Shown here: positions 1-8,590 of the stretch, one piece after another | How positions within the stretch are numbered: position 1 is the first letter of the stretch | Layout of the letters: each line of letters begins with the position of its first letter | Source: a virus | IMG/VR virus record: IMGVR_UViG_3300031578_006468 | Coordinates: 1-55,660 of that record | Direction: 5' to 3' (one strand) | Length of the DNA stretch: 55,660 nt | Made by a program: the position numbers and the translations under genes | The notes under the pieces: model-generated | Told to the model about the DNA's origin: nothing | What the model saw: only the letters and a program-made list of their open reading frames with translations | The model's database searches: none

Positions 1-2
1 AA

Positions 3-830
3 TTTGAAAAAGAAGGTGCAGTTTTATTAAGTGATACTTATGTAAACTCAAAAACTCCTTTGAAGTATATTTGTTTGAATGGGCATAACAATACAATAAT
101 TTGGAATAGCTGGCAGAGGGGCAGAAGGTGCTCTATTTGTTCTGGCAGAGAGAGAAATTCTTTTGACTTTATAGAGAAGGAATTTAATAAAGAAGGTTAT
201 AAGGTAGTTTCTAATTATTATATTAATAATAAAACTAATATAGAATATATTTGTCCCCAAGATCATAGACATAATATTAGGTGGTGTAATTGGATACAAG
301 GACAGAGGTGTTCTTACTGTGCTGGTGTTGGTAGGCTTAATATAAGTCATGTTAGAAGATCATTTGAAGATGAGTATTATGTGCTTGTTTCTGAAGAATA
401 TGTAAATAATAGTACAAAATTAAAATATGTTTGTCCAGAAGGTCATGTTGGAAGTGTTAGTTGGATTAACTGGAAAAATGGAACAAGATGTGTTAAATGT
501 TATGATCTTAAAAGGTTTGGAGAGAATAATCCTTCTTGGAAAGGCGGTATTTCCTTCGAGCCCTACTGTGAAGTTTGGAAGGATAAAGAATATAAAGAAG
601 ACATTAAAGAGCGTGACGGTAATAAATGTTTAAATTCTTATTGTAGCTCTAAAAATCCAAATGACTTAGTGATACATCATATTGACTATAATAAGAAGAA
701 TTGCAGCCCTGAAAATCTAATTACGGTTTGTAGGGCTTGTAATGGCAGTGCTAATAAAGAAAGAAATTGGCATAAGGCCTGGTATCAAGCAATAATTAAA
801 AATAGATATAACTACGGGAGGATAAATTAA
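3..830 (+). CDS. HNH homing-type endonuclease with repeated zinc-ribbon modules (5' end outside window)
   Basis: The frame is open from base 3, so the gene starts upstream of the window; the TTG at 60 is internal. Three consecutive modules of about 55 residues are visible, each with a Y-(I/V)-C-x3-H core, a W-x2-W pair and a closing G-x-R-C-x2-C (cysteine pairs near 79-141, 251-320 and 431-501). They look like zinc-ribbon DNA-binding units. A C-terminal HNH nuclease follows: NPSWKGG at about 531, RDGNKC at about 613, the catalytic core VIHHIDY at about 667, and a CRAC pair followed by N near 730-745. This architecture is typical of free-standing phage homing endonucleases, which cut alleles lacking the insertion. 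It sits directly upstream of a virion gene and carries that gene's ribosome binding site (GGGAGG) in its last codons. Nuclease identity is firm; homing activity is inferred. Confidence 0.85.
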   Translation, partial: FEKEGAVLLSDTYVNSKTPLKYICLNGHNNTIIWNSWQRGRRCSICSGRERNSFDFIEKEFNKEGYKVVSNYYINNKTNIEYICPQDHRHNIRWCNWIQGQRCSYCAGVGRLNISHVRRSFEDEYYVLVSEEYVNNSTKLKYVCPEGHVGSVSWINWKNGTRCVKCYDLKRFGENNPSWKGGISFEPYCEVWKDKEYKEDIKERDGNKCLNSYCSSKNPNDLVIHHIDYNKKNCSPENLITVCRACNGSANKERNWHKAWYQAIIKNRYNYGRIN

Positions 831-1778
831 ATGGCAATAAGTATAGATACGCAAGATTTGCTGAACTACCCTGGAAATGTTAAAAGAGTCACTGCTGATC
901 AGGAGTCCCTTGTTCCAGCCGGAAATGAAGGGGACGAGGCATTCATGCTAAGTTTTTCTACCACTGCTTATAGTGACAATGTATCTAGAACCAGAATTCA
1001 GTCATATTATATCACTAATTTTAAGGCTGGGTGGTGTAAAAGTTCTGGATTTACTGGCACTAAATTTGCTTTAGATTCTACACACAATTCTATAGAAATA
1101 AAGATAGATTCTACTGTTAGTGGTATAAGTTCTGGATATTACAGAGTTACATTAGATCACGACAACGGTGTTCCTATGGATGGTGCTGTAGTAGCAGCAG
1201 ACCTAGAAACTAAGCTAAGGGCTGTGACACTGGATACTGGTGATGCTGGCTATTCTTTGGCTTATATGAACTCGTCTGTTGAATTTTCTGGAGGTAGGTT
1301 TTGGATAGTCTCTGGATCATTAAGTGGTTATTATTCGGGAGCTAATAAATCTGCAGTTAGAGTAAGAGCATCTTCTGTAAATGATTGTTCTGAAATTCTT
1401 GGTTTTAATCTCTCAACATCCAGTGAGGTTATAGCAGCTTCGTTAGTTAAAGAAGCTTTGGTAACTACAGCTGTTTCTGGTACGGTTTCAACACAGCTTA
1501 CTATTAATCAAAATGTGGGTGCTGTAGATAATGACCGCATGCTGATTACAGATGGAACAAATACGGATTATTTTCAAATAACAAGTGTTGTTGGTAATAC
1601 TACTATTAATTTTGAGGCAGCGGCGGTAACCAATAGTTATACGGCCAGTGGTGCTAAAATACAACTTTTACGTGAACAAGACCCAGACGCTGACCCAGCT
1701 TTGTGGTTTAATGATGTGGATAAAATTACCAGACATGGTATAAAAACTATAATTAATCAGATCGACTATAGTTCTTAA
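831..1778 (+). CDS. Putative virion (tail/baseplate) protein
   Basis: 315 residues, beta-rich, with no signal peptide or membrane segment. Residues about 78-195 form a domain also recognisable in the 523-residue protein at 11925: a hydrophobic strand, then SGYYRVTL, a VAADLETKL helix, and a strand ending in SGSL. Helix patterns of this A-A-x-L-x-x-x-L sort following a VTL strand occur in phage tail proteins. Residues about 207-285 form a second beta domain around TDGTNTDYFQITSV. The start is the ATG immediately after the upstream stop codon, preceded by GGGAGG. It opens the long virion-protein run. Structural assignment rests on composition, context and the shared domain; no precise function can be given. 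Confidence 0.6.
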   Translation: MAISIDTQDLLNYPGNVKRVTADQESLVPAGNEGDEAFMLSFSTTAYSDNVSRTRIQSYYITNFKAGWCKSSGFTGTKFALDSTHNSIEIKIDSTVSGISSGYYRVTLDHDNGVPMDGAVVAADLETKLRAVTLDTGDAGYSLAYMNSSVEFSGGRFWIVSGSLSGYYSGANKSAVRVRASSVNDCSEILGFNLSTSSEVIAASLVKEALVTTAVSGTVSTQLTINQNVGAVDNDRMLITDGTNTDYFQITSVVGNTTINFEAAAVTNSYTASGAKIQLLREQDPDADPALWFNDVDKITRHGIKTIINQIDYSS

Positions 1779-1781
1779 TAA

Positions 1782-2282
1782 ATGGCTGAGTACTTATTAA
1801 GAAATAGTCTCAACCCTGGAAAAGTTATAAAATGTGCCATAACGTTCAGGCAAATAATTAACAAGGGTGAAGAAGCTGAGCCTGTATGGTTGGTAGAGCT
1901 ACGAACTTTAGAGCCACATAAGAATGGCGGGGAGATACCTCCAGTTTATGTGCACTATACTTCAGCTAGTAATTTAGATGAGGCCATTAAGGAGGCTACT
2001 GAACAAATAGCTGCACAAGTAGATTGGGGAACATTGTATGATGATGTTCGTCCTCCATTCGTGTCATATAACTTTCCAACTACAGGTTCTGACGATGTTA
2101 GTATGTTTTCTAGTTTGATACTTGATATGGAAGAGGATCTTCCTGGAACTGGTATAGATCCAGATAGTATAGAAGTTACTATCAACGGTATAGATGTTAC
2201 GGATGAGGTAGATATATATGGAACACCTTATAATTATAGGCTTAGGTGGGACCCTAGTATAAGAGTTTTAGATTATTATTAG
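1782..2282 (+). CDS. Hypothetical virion-region protein
   Basis: 166 residues. It begins three bases after the previous stop and has no recognisable Shine-Dalgarno sequence of its own (upstream bases read TTCTTAATAA), so translation may depend on coupling to the gene before it. The N-terminal half has alternating strand patterns. The C-terminal half contains a V-S-Y-N-F-P-T segment and SIEVTINGIDVTDEVDIYGT, which resembles a beta-sandwich edge. No family is recognised. Position between virion genes suggests a small tail or baseplate component. Confidence 0.6.
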   Translation: MAEYLLRNSLNPGKVIKCAITFRQIINKGEEAEPVWLVELRTLEPHKNGGEIPPVYVHYTSASNLDEAIKEATEQIAAQVDWGTLYDDVRPPFVSYNFPTTGSDDVSMFSSLILDMEEDLPGTGIDPDSIEVTINGIDVTDEVDIYGTPYNYRLRWDPSIRVLDYY

Positions 2283-2290
2283 GAGGATTT

Positions 2291-2719
2291 ATGGCATCTG
2301 TTGTAGACTTTTTTGATTTTATTTGTAATACTTTAGATATAAGATTTTTTGCTGGGTTGGCTTGTTCTGAAACATCTTTGTTTCATAATAATATGAGTTC
2401 AGAATTTATGCATTATATACCTGCTACAAATGCCCAGATAGCAGTTGGTATGGTTAATGGTGCTACACTTGCAGGTATGAAATCCGCAGTGTTGATAGGT
2501 TCTAGTAAATTACGTGGGATAGATTTTACTTTTAATATTGATAATGAGATTCCACTTCTAGTGCTTGCTGTAGGTAAAGATCAGATAGTACTTAAAAATA
2601 ATATATATAATATTGTTATGCTAGATGATTTTGAGGTAAGTTTAAATAGAATAATTAATTATATTAATACTAGGAATAAACCTGGAATTTTACTAATAAA
2701 TACAGAGGTGTTAATATGA
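2291..2719 (+). CDS. Degenerate ThDP-enzyme pyrimidine (PYR) domain protein, decarboxylase alpha-subunit-like
   Basis: 142 residues matching the N-terminal (PYR) half of phosphonopyruvate decarboxylase or the alpha subunit of sulfopyruvate decarboxylase. The family order is FFxGVPDSLL, then xIIAANEGxAxxxAxG, then LxNSGLGN, then IPxLLLxGxRG. Here the same order reads FFAGLACSETSL (19-30), HYIPATNAQIAVGMVNG (41-57), LIGSSKLRG (68-76) and EIPLLVLAVG (86-95). The family's NEG motif, whose glutamate activates the cofactor aminopyrimidine, reads N-A-Q (47-49), so the catalytic Glu appears to be Ala. It is preceded by AGGAGG and its last bases overlap the next gene (ATGA, 2716-2719), so the two halves are translationally coupled. 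Homology is read from remembered family patterns; loss of activity is inferred. Its role among virion genes is unknown. Confidence 0.65.
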   Translation: MASVVDFFDFICNTLDIRFFAGLACSETSLFHNNMSSEFMHYIPATNAQIAVGMVNGATLAGMKSAVLIGSSKLRGIDFTFNIDNEIPLLVLAVGKDQIVLKNNIYNIVMLDDFEVSLNRIINYINTRNKPGILLINTEVLI

Positions 2720-3330
2720 AACGTTATTCTGCAGTAAGGATTTTAATACAGGCTTTGTCTGAGGAAGATGTGGCTATATTTATAGGAGAATCACTTAGTG
2801 CTGAGGCTTTTCTTTATGATCGGCCCGGCAATGTTTATTTATGTGATTACAATGATTGTATTAGTTTAGGTTTAGGTATAGCAATGTGCTCAGATAAGAA
2901 TGTATTTATTTTTTGTGAAGATTCATATTTTATTAGAAATATAAGTGAGTCTTTGCAGATAGGAGTAAGTAGATGTAAGAATATTTTTTTAGTTATTTTG
3001 ATAAGTGGTTATTATTTAAATATTGGAAAACACCCTACTATAACTAAAAGTATAATGTCTTTAAATGGTTTGTTGTTTAATATGGGTTTTATGGTGCATG
3101 ATTATAAACGTCATTTTAAAAACTCCAAGAACCCAGTAAAAGAGATAAGGGCAATATGGAGTAAAATTAATGGTCCTATGGCTGTTCTTCTTGATGTGGA
3201 TAGTGGGGTTTTAAAAACTAGTTCTGAGAGTATTATACCGTATAAAGACTCTTTGAAGAATCTTAGTAGTTTTATTACTAGAAACCAAGATTCACCTATC
3301 CTCTTTGAGGATGTAGTTAAGGAGGAATAA
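2716..3330 (+). CDS. Degenerate ThDP-binding (PP) domain protein, decarboxylase beta-subunit-like
   Basis: 204 residues matching the C-terminal, diphosphate-binding half of the same decarboxylases. It starts like the family (MKRYSAVRILIQAL) and continues with an SLGLGIAM helix (50-57) and the strand KNVFIF. The Mg-ThDP motif should be GDG followed some 25-30 residues later by an Asn pair. It is replaced by E-D-S (68-70) and L-I-S-G (95-98); only the Asp is kept. The following YYLNIGKHPT (99-108) aligns with the family's xxDSxGGQPT, and GPMAVLLDVDSG matches the late strand that closes the family fold. Start and stop are coupled to flanking genes (ATGA at its start). Together with the preceding gene it looks like a split pseudo-enzyme, possibly kept as a structural or ligand-binding module. 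Confidence 0.65.
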   Translation: MKRYSAVRILIQALSEEDVAIFIGESLSAEAFLYDRPGNVYLCDYNDCISLGLGIAMCSDKNVFIFCEDSYFIRNISESLQIGVSRCKNIFLVILISGYYLNIGKHPTITKSIMSLNGLLFNMGFMVHDYKRHFKNSKNPVKEIRAIWSKINGPMAVLLDVDSGVLKTSSESIIPYKDSLKNLSSFITRNQDSPILFEDVVKEE

Positions 3331-3333
3331 TAT

Positions 3334-4596
3334 ATGTCTTATGAAAATGTACGTCTGAGAAAACAAAATTTTGCCATGGTTGATGGTTATTTTTGGATGG
3401 TAGATGAGGATACTGATAGTATAGTGGTTAAAACTGATGACGGCACATTGGCTTATTCATATCCATTGGATACTACTATATCTCAAACAGTTAAATCTTT
3501 AGAGTATGATGGTAGAAATATATGGACTTTACGTTCTACTGGTACGGATCAAGTTACTATAGACCGCTGGTATATAAACAACTATGTTTGTACAAAAAGG
3601 AATAGTTTTAATTTTGTTCCCGGTCCCTCACATAAATATGATGTAGATACATTTGCTGTAGAGCATTATCATATAGCTTTCTCTGCTGACGAGGCTGCTG
3701 GCCAGTCCATACTAAGTATAACTGATGGTTCTAAAATATTAAGTGGTTATACTATAGTTTTAGGACCAAATATCCTTGGTCAGATTGAAGAAAAAACTGT
3801 CAGTTCAGCTTCATCAGGTTCTGTACAAATAAATGGTTCGACAACATATGAGTACTCTAGTGGAGATCCTATAAATTTTTATAAAAGGCTTTGGTTATTT
3901 AATAACTACAACGGTATAGACGCTACTACAGGGGCACTTTATTGTGCAGATGCTTATACTGGATCAATAATTACTAAATATGCCGGAGGTGCTTTTACTG
4001 ATATTGCTGCTTGCACATTTTTTGATGTTCCAAGGTATGCTTTAAATAGGGCTGTAGCTCCTGGTACAATAGAGCCTAAATATAACTCTTTGTGTTATAT
4101 AAAAAATACAAATATGATATTTTTAAATCCTGACGATTTAAATACTAGCTATGGTTCTATGACTATGGATAATATAGAATCTGATCAGGCAACAAATATT
4201 ACAGTTTATGATTTGACCATAGAAGGTACAAATGTATATAGATTACAGCGTAAAGCTACATATTATGGGGCAACATCTACTTTTGCTGATAATACGTATA
4301 ACTATCAACTTTCATCGTTAAATTCATTTATTACAAGTATAAGTCTTAGAGCTGACCCAGCAATATTACCAGCCAACGGTGTTAATCCGTCTGTTATAAC
4401 AGCTATAGTAAAAGATCAGTTCAACTTACCAGTACAACAAAAAGCAGTTTATTTCACTGATGATGACCCTTATGAGTTCGGTGGTATAACTACTTCACCA
4501 GCTAATACTAATGGAGATGGTGTGGCAGAAACTACATATATTGCTGGAAATACAGCTAGGGAAGTTAGAATTACGGCCACGGCACAACAAGATTAA
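3334..4596 (+). CDS. Virion surface protein with beta-propeller-like N-region and C-terminal Ig-like (Big_1) domain
   Basis: 420 residues. Residues 1-320 contain repeated strand clusters (SLEYDGRNIWTL, TGALYCADAYTGSIITKY, NITVYDLTIEGTNVYRLQRK), like a beta-propeller or fibre shaft. Residues about 328-419 form a typical bacterial Ig-like/invasin Big_1 domain: SLRADPAILPANGV, ITAIVKDQFNLPV, a G-x-x-T-T-S-P loop, then NGDGVAETTY and VRITATAQ. It is a paralogue of the next protein (shared FAVEH, GTNMxF and YRLQRK/YKLQKK blocks in the same order). AAGGAGG lies 9-10 bases before the ATG, within the previous gene's last codons. Likely a baseplate or fibre component displayed on the particle. Confidence 0.65.
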   Translation: MSYENVRLRKQNFAMVDGYFWMVDEDTDSIVVKTDDGTLAYSYPLDTTISQTVKSLEYDGRNIWTLRSTGTDQVTIDRWYINNYVCTKRNSFNFVPGPSHKYDVDTFAVEHYHIAFSADEAAGQSILSITDGSKILSGYTIVLGPNILGQIEEKTVSSASSGSVQINGSTTYEYSSGDPINFYKRLWLFNNYNGIDATTGALYCADAYTGSIITKYAGGAFTDIAACTFFDVPRYALNRAVAPGTIEPKYNSLCYIKNTNMIFLNPDDLNTSYGSMTMDNIESDQATNITVYDLTIEGTNVYRLQRKATYYGATSTFADNTYNYQLSSLNSFITSISLRADPAILPANGVNPSVITAIVKDQFNLPVQQKAVYFTDDDPYEFGGITTSPANTNGDGVAETTYIAGNTAREVRITATAQQD

Positions 4597-4639
4597 TAAT
4601 ATATAATTAAAACTAAAAGATACAAACGGTAAAAATTTA

Positions 4640-7405
4640 ATGGCAAATGAAAATATAGAAATACCTAATTCAAATTTTTGTATGGGACCACAAGCTGGTA
4701 CTATTTGTACCATAGATACTACTAATCCAAAAACTGTTTTGAAAATAAAAGATACTGGTGGTTCTACTATAATAGACCTTACATTGTCATCTAATATAGT
4801 AAACACTAATCCTAGATTAGAGTATGTTGGTCCAACTAATTTGCCTGGTTTAATAGACGAGTTAACTTTTTTTACGTTTGAAAAAGTGTCAAGTAGTACG
4901 TGTATGATAAAAAGGTGGCAAACCAGATTAGCATATAATGAGCTTTTACTTAAAGAACAGATAGTTAAATATTCTTCTGGTGATGATAGATTTAATGGTA
5001 TTGATTTTGCTGTAGAACATCACTTTAGAAAATTTACAGCTCCTAATGAGTATTATAATTATCTAAATATGGATAGCGTGGCTAATGTTAAAACTGGAAC
5101 TAAATTTTTTCTGGGCCCAAGTACAGATACTACTAATGAGGGCGCTACTGAGATAGCTACTGTTAGTCATGTTATAGATTATATAGGTGGAAAAAGAGTT
5201 TATCTAACTGCCCCACTAAAATATGAGTATGCGATAGATGATTCTATAATATTTTATAGTAATGTTTACATATATAGTTACGATGGTTACGGAGGCGATA
5301 GTGATAAAGGCACTTTATACAAGCTTGATGCTTATAACTGGAGAGTTGTAAGTATAGACACTAAGACTATATATAAGAGGGTAACTGCTTCAAGATGGTG
5401 TTCTTCGGTAGGAGCAGTGGCAAGTATTATGGGCACTAATATGTTATTTGTTAAGCCATATGACTCATACCTAATATGGAAATCTATGTTTTTAGGCAAT
5501 GTTGAAGACGATAATAACACAGTTTTTCCAGTTTATGATGTTATTTTTGATAATTATAGTATTTATAAGTTGCAGAAAAAAACAACTCTTAAAGATGATG
5601 AAGGAAATAAACAGACTTGGAATTGGTCAAAATTTAATTATCAAGAAGATAGCCTATTACCATACACAAGTAGTATAGTTACTTGGTTAGATCAATCTAT
5701 AGTAACTGGCTACTATAAGGAAGTGGATATTTATACGATAGTTAGAGATCAGTTTCACGTTGGTTTAAGAGATATTTATGTTGATTTCTACAAGACCGGC
5801 GATCAGGACGCGTTATTTGACCCACTGTCTGGTACAGTTATTTCTGATATAAATGGTGCTGCTTCTATAATTTATAGATCTGGTTCAAACTATGACGGCC
5901 ATACTGAAGTTACGACGAGATCTACAGGAAGTTCTAGTTCTACTGGAAGTTCTTACACGTGGACCTCAAATAATATCATAAGTTATGCAAATACTACTCC
6001 ACTATATGAAAAGATTTTTCAACTTAAAGAAGTATCTGAAGATATAGGGGGAATGGTTCAGGTTGAGAACGATTTTATATCTGATGTAAGTATGTTTGGA
6101 TACTCTTTTTTTACATCTCCAGGCGGCCCCTGGGGCAGTACTTTGTACAATGGCGGCGCTTATGTTGGAATAACTGAGGTAAAGAATCACTTACCTTTAT
6201 TATACTTGGGTGATGAAATACAAATAGACTCTCCTAAGGGCGGACCAGGTTATGGTTTTCATGTTTGGCCGTTTCCTACTTCTTCAAATGAAGGTCCGTT
6301 TTTTATCGGTGATAGAATAACTCAGGTTGAGGATGTTTCTTCTGAAAACCTAGTGAAAAGTGTGTCTAATTTTTTAATATATGATAAAGCAAATCCTGGA
6401 GATGAGAATGGGTATGTGCCATATTTAATTATAGTACAGCCAGAAGAAATTGGTAATGGTCAAATAAGCCAATTAAAATTAAGTTTACATACACATTGGG
6501 TAGATGGGAGTCCTTATGATACTCTGTGGACATATGTTAACGTAGATCAGTTTGTATTTGTTGAGGACGCTATTCCAAAATTCTGGAGTGAAAAAAATCC
6601 AGTTGGCACTAATATATGGATAAGACTTAGGCCTTTTGCGTTTAGTTTAGATAATAGCACATTACGTATGTGGGTTAGAGAATATTCTTATTTAGGAGAT
6701 ACTGGTTATTATGAAGTAACGGATAGAATAACTTTAGAGAATTTCGATGCTGGTAGTGATCTGTTAGGTATAGAAGTTACATATGATCCTCAGATAAGTT
6801 TTTTACATAACTCATTAGTTTTTGTGAGAATAGAGGTTTATGATGAATCTCTTACTCCTAACTTTATTTATACTGAATATTGGTTTAAAGTAACTCCTGA
6901 TTATAAAGTACCTTATTTATTAAATTTAGACCCCGATAGGGCTGATATTAATGTTCCAGTAGATTCTACTATATCATTTGAAATAAAAGACGAGGGTACC
7001 GGTCTTGATATGTCTACTTTAGAGTGTTTGTTAAATTCTAGAGTTATGGGACAAGAAGATTTATATATAGAAGAGTTTTCTAGGTATCATATTAAAGTTA
7101 CATATACCCCACCACAGATGCTTTATTTTGATAAAGAGTATAAGGTTACTGTTAAAATTACTGATACAGCCTACGAAGAAAATAGAATGAATGATTCATA
7201 CTCTTTTACTACAGCGTCTAGTAGTGGTGTAATAATAACAAACCCAATACCCGGTGTATGTAAAAGAGGTATGGGAAGATTTGAAGATGTAAAAGTCCTT
7301 GTTTTGGCCGGCGGAGATGGTGTAGATGAAGAGTCTATACGTATGCAAGTCTTTAATAGAGATGTTTTTCCAAATGTATTGCCAGTGATATACAGGATTT
7401 CTTAG
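4640..7405 (+). CDS. Large virion protein, paralogue of the upstream Ig-like protein
   Basis: 921 residues. Residues 1-340 repeat the architecture of the preceding protein, including FAVEH, GTLYKLDAYNWRVVS, MGTNMLFVKPYDS and YKLQKKT. Residues about 344-430 correspond to the Big_1-like domain (DIYTIVRDQFHVGLRD, SDINGAASIIYRSG). The middle is unassigned and beta-rich, with Pro/Gly loops. Residues about 755-860 form another Ig-like domain (DRADINVPVDSTISFEIKD, KEYKVTVKITDTAYE). The start lacks a good Shine-Dalgarno (ACGGTAAAAATTTA before the ATG), although the 43-base gap carries no other signal. The pair probably arose by tandem duplication followed by C-terminal extension. Confidence 0.65.
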   Translation: MANENIEIPNSNFCMGPQAGTICTIDTTNPKTVLKIKDTGGSTIIDLTLSSNIVNTNPRLEYVGPTNLPGLIDELTFFTFEKVSSSTCMIKRWQTRLAYNELLLKEQIVKYSSGDDRFNGIDFAVEHHFRKFTAPNEYYNYLNMDSVANVKTGTKFFLGPSTDTTNEGATEIATVSHVIDYIGGKRVYLTAPLKYEYAIDDSIIFYSNVYIYSYDGYGGDSDKGTLYKLDAYNWRVVSIDTKTIYKRVTASRWCSSVGAVASIMGTNMLFVKPYDSYLIWKSMFLGNVEDDNNTVFPVYDVIFDNYSIYKLQKKTTLKDDEGNKQTWNWSKFNYQEDSLLPYTSSIVTWLDQSIVTGYYKEVDIYTIVRDQFHVGLRDIYVDFYKTGDQDALFDPLSGTVISDINGAASIIYRSGSNYDGHTEVTTRSTGSSSSTGSSYTWTSNNIISYANTTPLYEKIFQLKEVSEDIGGMVQVENDFISDVSMFGYSFFTSPGGPWGSTLYNGGAYVGITEVKNHLPLLYLGDEIQIDSPKGGPGYGFHVWPFPTSSNEGPFFIGDRITQVEDVSSENLVKSVSNFLIYDKANPGDENGYVPYLIIVQPEEIGNGQISQLKLSLHTHWVDGSPYDTLWTYVNVDQFVFVEDAIPKFWSEKNPVGTNIWIRLRPFAFSLDNSTLRMWVREYSYLGDTGYYEVTDRITLENFDAGSDLLGIEVTYDPQISFLHNSLVFVRIEVYDESLTPNFIYTEYWFKVTPDYKVPYLLNLDPDRADINVPVDSTISFEIKDEGTGLDMSTLECLLNSRVMGQEDLYIEEFSRYHIKVTYTPPQMLYFDKEYKVTVKITDTAYEENRMNDSYSFTTASSSGVIITNPIPGVCKRGMGRFEDVKVLVLAGGDGVDEESIRMQVFNRDVFPNVLPVIYRIS

Positions 7406-7414
7406 GAGGTTTTT

Positions 7415-8068
7415 ATGGCAGAGCCAACAGTAACGTTCGGATTTAATCATACAGGTACGGATGTACCATGGACATATACAGGTTCAGGAGATCCTGAGGT
7501 TGGTGGGTGGAAAACTATAACACCTACCGATGATCTTTTGGTTTTCACGGGCGGCGGAATATTAGGCAGCTTATCAATTCCAACATGTGCTAGTGGTACA
7601 AGAGATGCAACAATAAGACCGAGTGCAACCTCGTATGTAATACCCCAAACCTATGTTGAAAAAGATATGATGTACCATGCACACTTAGTAGGCTATAATG
7701 TGAATAGATATGCTATGGGAGTTAGGATAGATGGTACTATGACCTCAGATCTCTACTTGGAAGCTTGGGATGATTTTAGTTTTAGTACAACAAATTTAGA
7801 AATATTGACTGGTACAACAAATAGCAGTAGTGCTAGTTTTATAAATGCTATAAGGACCACACTAGTAGAACCGCCATGGAGTCCAGGGTGGAACGGTTCG
7901 GATGTTGGGGCTGCATATTTGAGAGGGACAGATTATAGAATAGGTTTGAATAACACATCTGTAATAACGGATAGTACTGTATACTACAATATTTATATTC
8001 GTCTAGAGACAGACTGTTCTACGTTCCATGTTTTCCCGGTGATCGCATTTAGGTATCTCTATACGTAA
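7415..8068 (+). CDS. Putative virion protein
   Basis: 217 residues with a strong AGGAGG site. No named family is recognised. The C-terminal part shares a block with the protein at 8591: L-x-A-W-D-D followed by S-T, and a terminal F-x-Y-x-Y-T. This suggests a common C-terminal domain or assembly tail. The sequence is rich in Thr, Ser, Gly and aromatic residues, as expected for an extracellular phage beta protein. A structural role is inferred from composition and context. Confidence 0.6.
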   Translation: MAEPTVTFGFNHTGTDVPWTYTGSGDPEVGGWKTITPTDDLLVFTGGGILGSLSIPTCASGTRDATIRPSATSYVIPQTYVEKDMMYHAHLVGYNVNRYAMGVRIDGTMTSDLYLEAWDDFSFSTTNLEILTGTTNSSSASFINAIRTTLVEPPWSPGWNGSDVGAAYLRGTDYRIGLNNTSVITDSTVYYNIYIRLETDCSTFHVFPVIAFRYLYT

Positions 8069-8103
8069 TATACTTATTTTATAAATAATAAAAGGAGAAG
8101 GAT

Positions 8104-8577
8104 ATGCAAAAAATGAATATATCAGGCAAAGAACTACCAAATTTTAGCAACCTTGATGCAGTAGATGGTACTATTTTTGGTAGGCACAATAAGGTTAAAA
8201 GCATTAATCCGTATAAATGTAGATTTGTAGCTACGTACCCAGACGGTTCTGTAGTAAAAGGTTTAGATTTTTTCACAACTGGTTGGGATAATATACCACA
8301 AGGGTTGTCAAAACTAAGGTATGAACTTAGTACTGGGCATGTTATAGAAATACCAAAATACAAGGCTTATTTGCCCATGGTGGAGGTTTCTTTTGGTATA
8401 GACGGGTCTAGGGTATTCCACTCTATAAACGTCCATTGTCTGACCGATAGAGAGGTTGTAGTGTATAAGGTAGTTCTAAGACAAGACCAAATAGTTCCAC
8501 AAAAGATAGGAGATGTTATAATGAGTAAGTTACCGCTTCCGAAAGATATGAATAAATCTTGGAAGTACACAAGCTAG
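8104..8577 (+). CDS. Hypothetical protein in tail gene cluster
   Basis: 157 residues, preceded by GGAGAAGG. Visible features are a strand-rich middle (YKCRFVATYPDGSVVKGLDF) and a second strand group (VEVSFGIDGSRVFHSINVH). The N-terminus is polar and the C-terminus basic. An Asp-Gly-Ser hairpin recurs twice (YPDGSVV, GIDGSRV). No family assignment. Composition differs from the long adhesins (more Lys, Val and Pro, fewer Ser/Thr), so it may be an assembly or connector protein rather than a fibre. Confidence 0.55.
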   Translation: MQKMNISGKELPNFSNLDAVDGTIFGRHNKVKSINPYKCRFVATYPDGSVVKGLDFFTTGWDNIPQGLSKLRYELSTGHVIEIPKYKAYLPMVEVSFGIDGSRVFHSINVHCLTDREVVVYKVVLRQDQIVPQKIGDVIMSKLPLPKDMNKSWKYTS

Positions 8578-8590
8578 GGGGTAATTAAAT

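Noticed and set aside
48-350. Antisense open frame opposite the HNH gene
   Set aside because: It lies fully within a well-supported gene, lacks a ribosome binding site and looks like a composition artefact. The same applies to the other antisense and off-frame short frames, for example 13700-14056, 37203-37583, 46421-46780, 47123-47455 and 52524-52877.
2291-3330. A functional metabolic decarboxylase (auxiliary metabolic gene)
   Set aside because: The cofactor and catalytic motif residues are mostly changed and no neighbouring gene belongs to phosphonate or coenzyme M metabolism, so an active enzyme is unlikely.
8080-8087. TATAAATA, identical to the T4 late-promoter core, before the gene at 8104
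   Set aside because: One occurrence in an AT-rich gap is expected by chance. Other virion genes lack it and no T4-type late sigma gene is visible.
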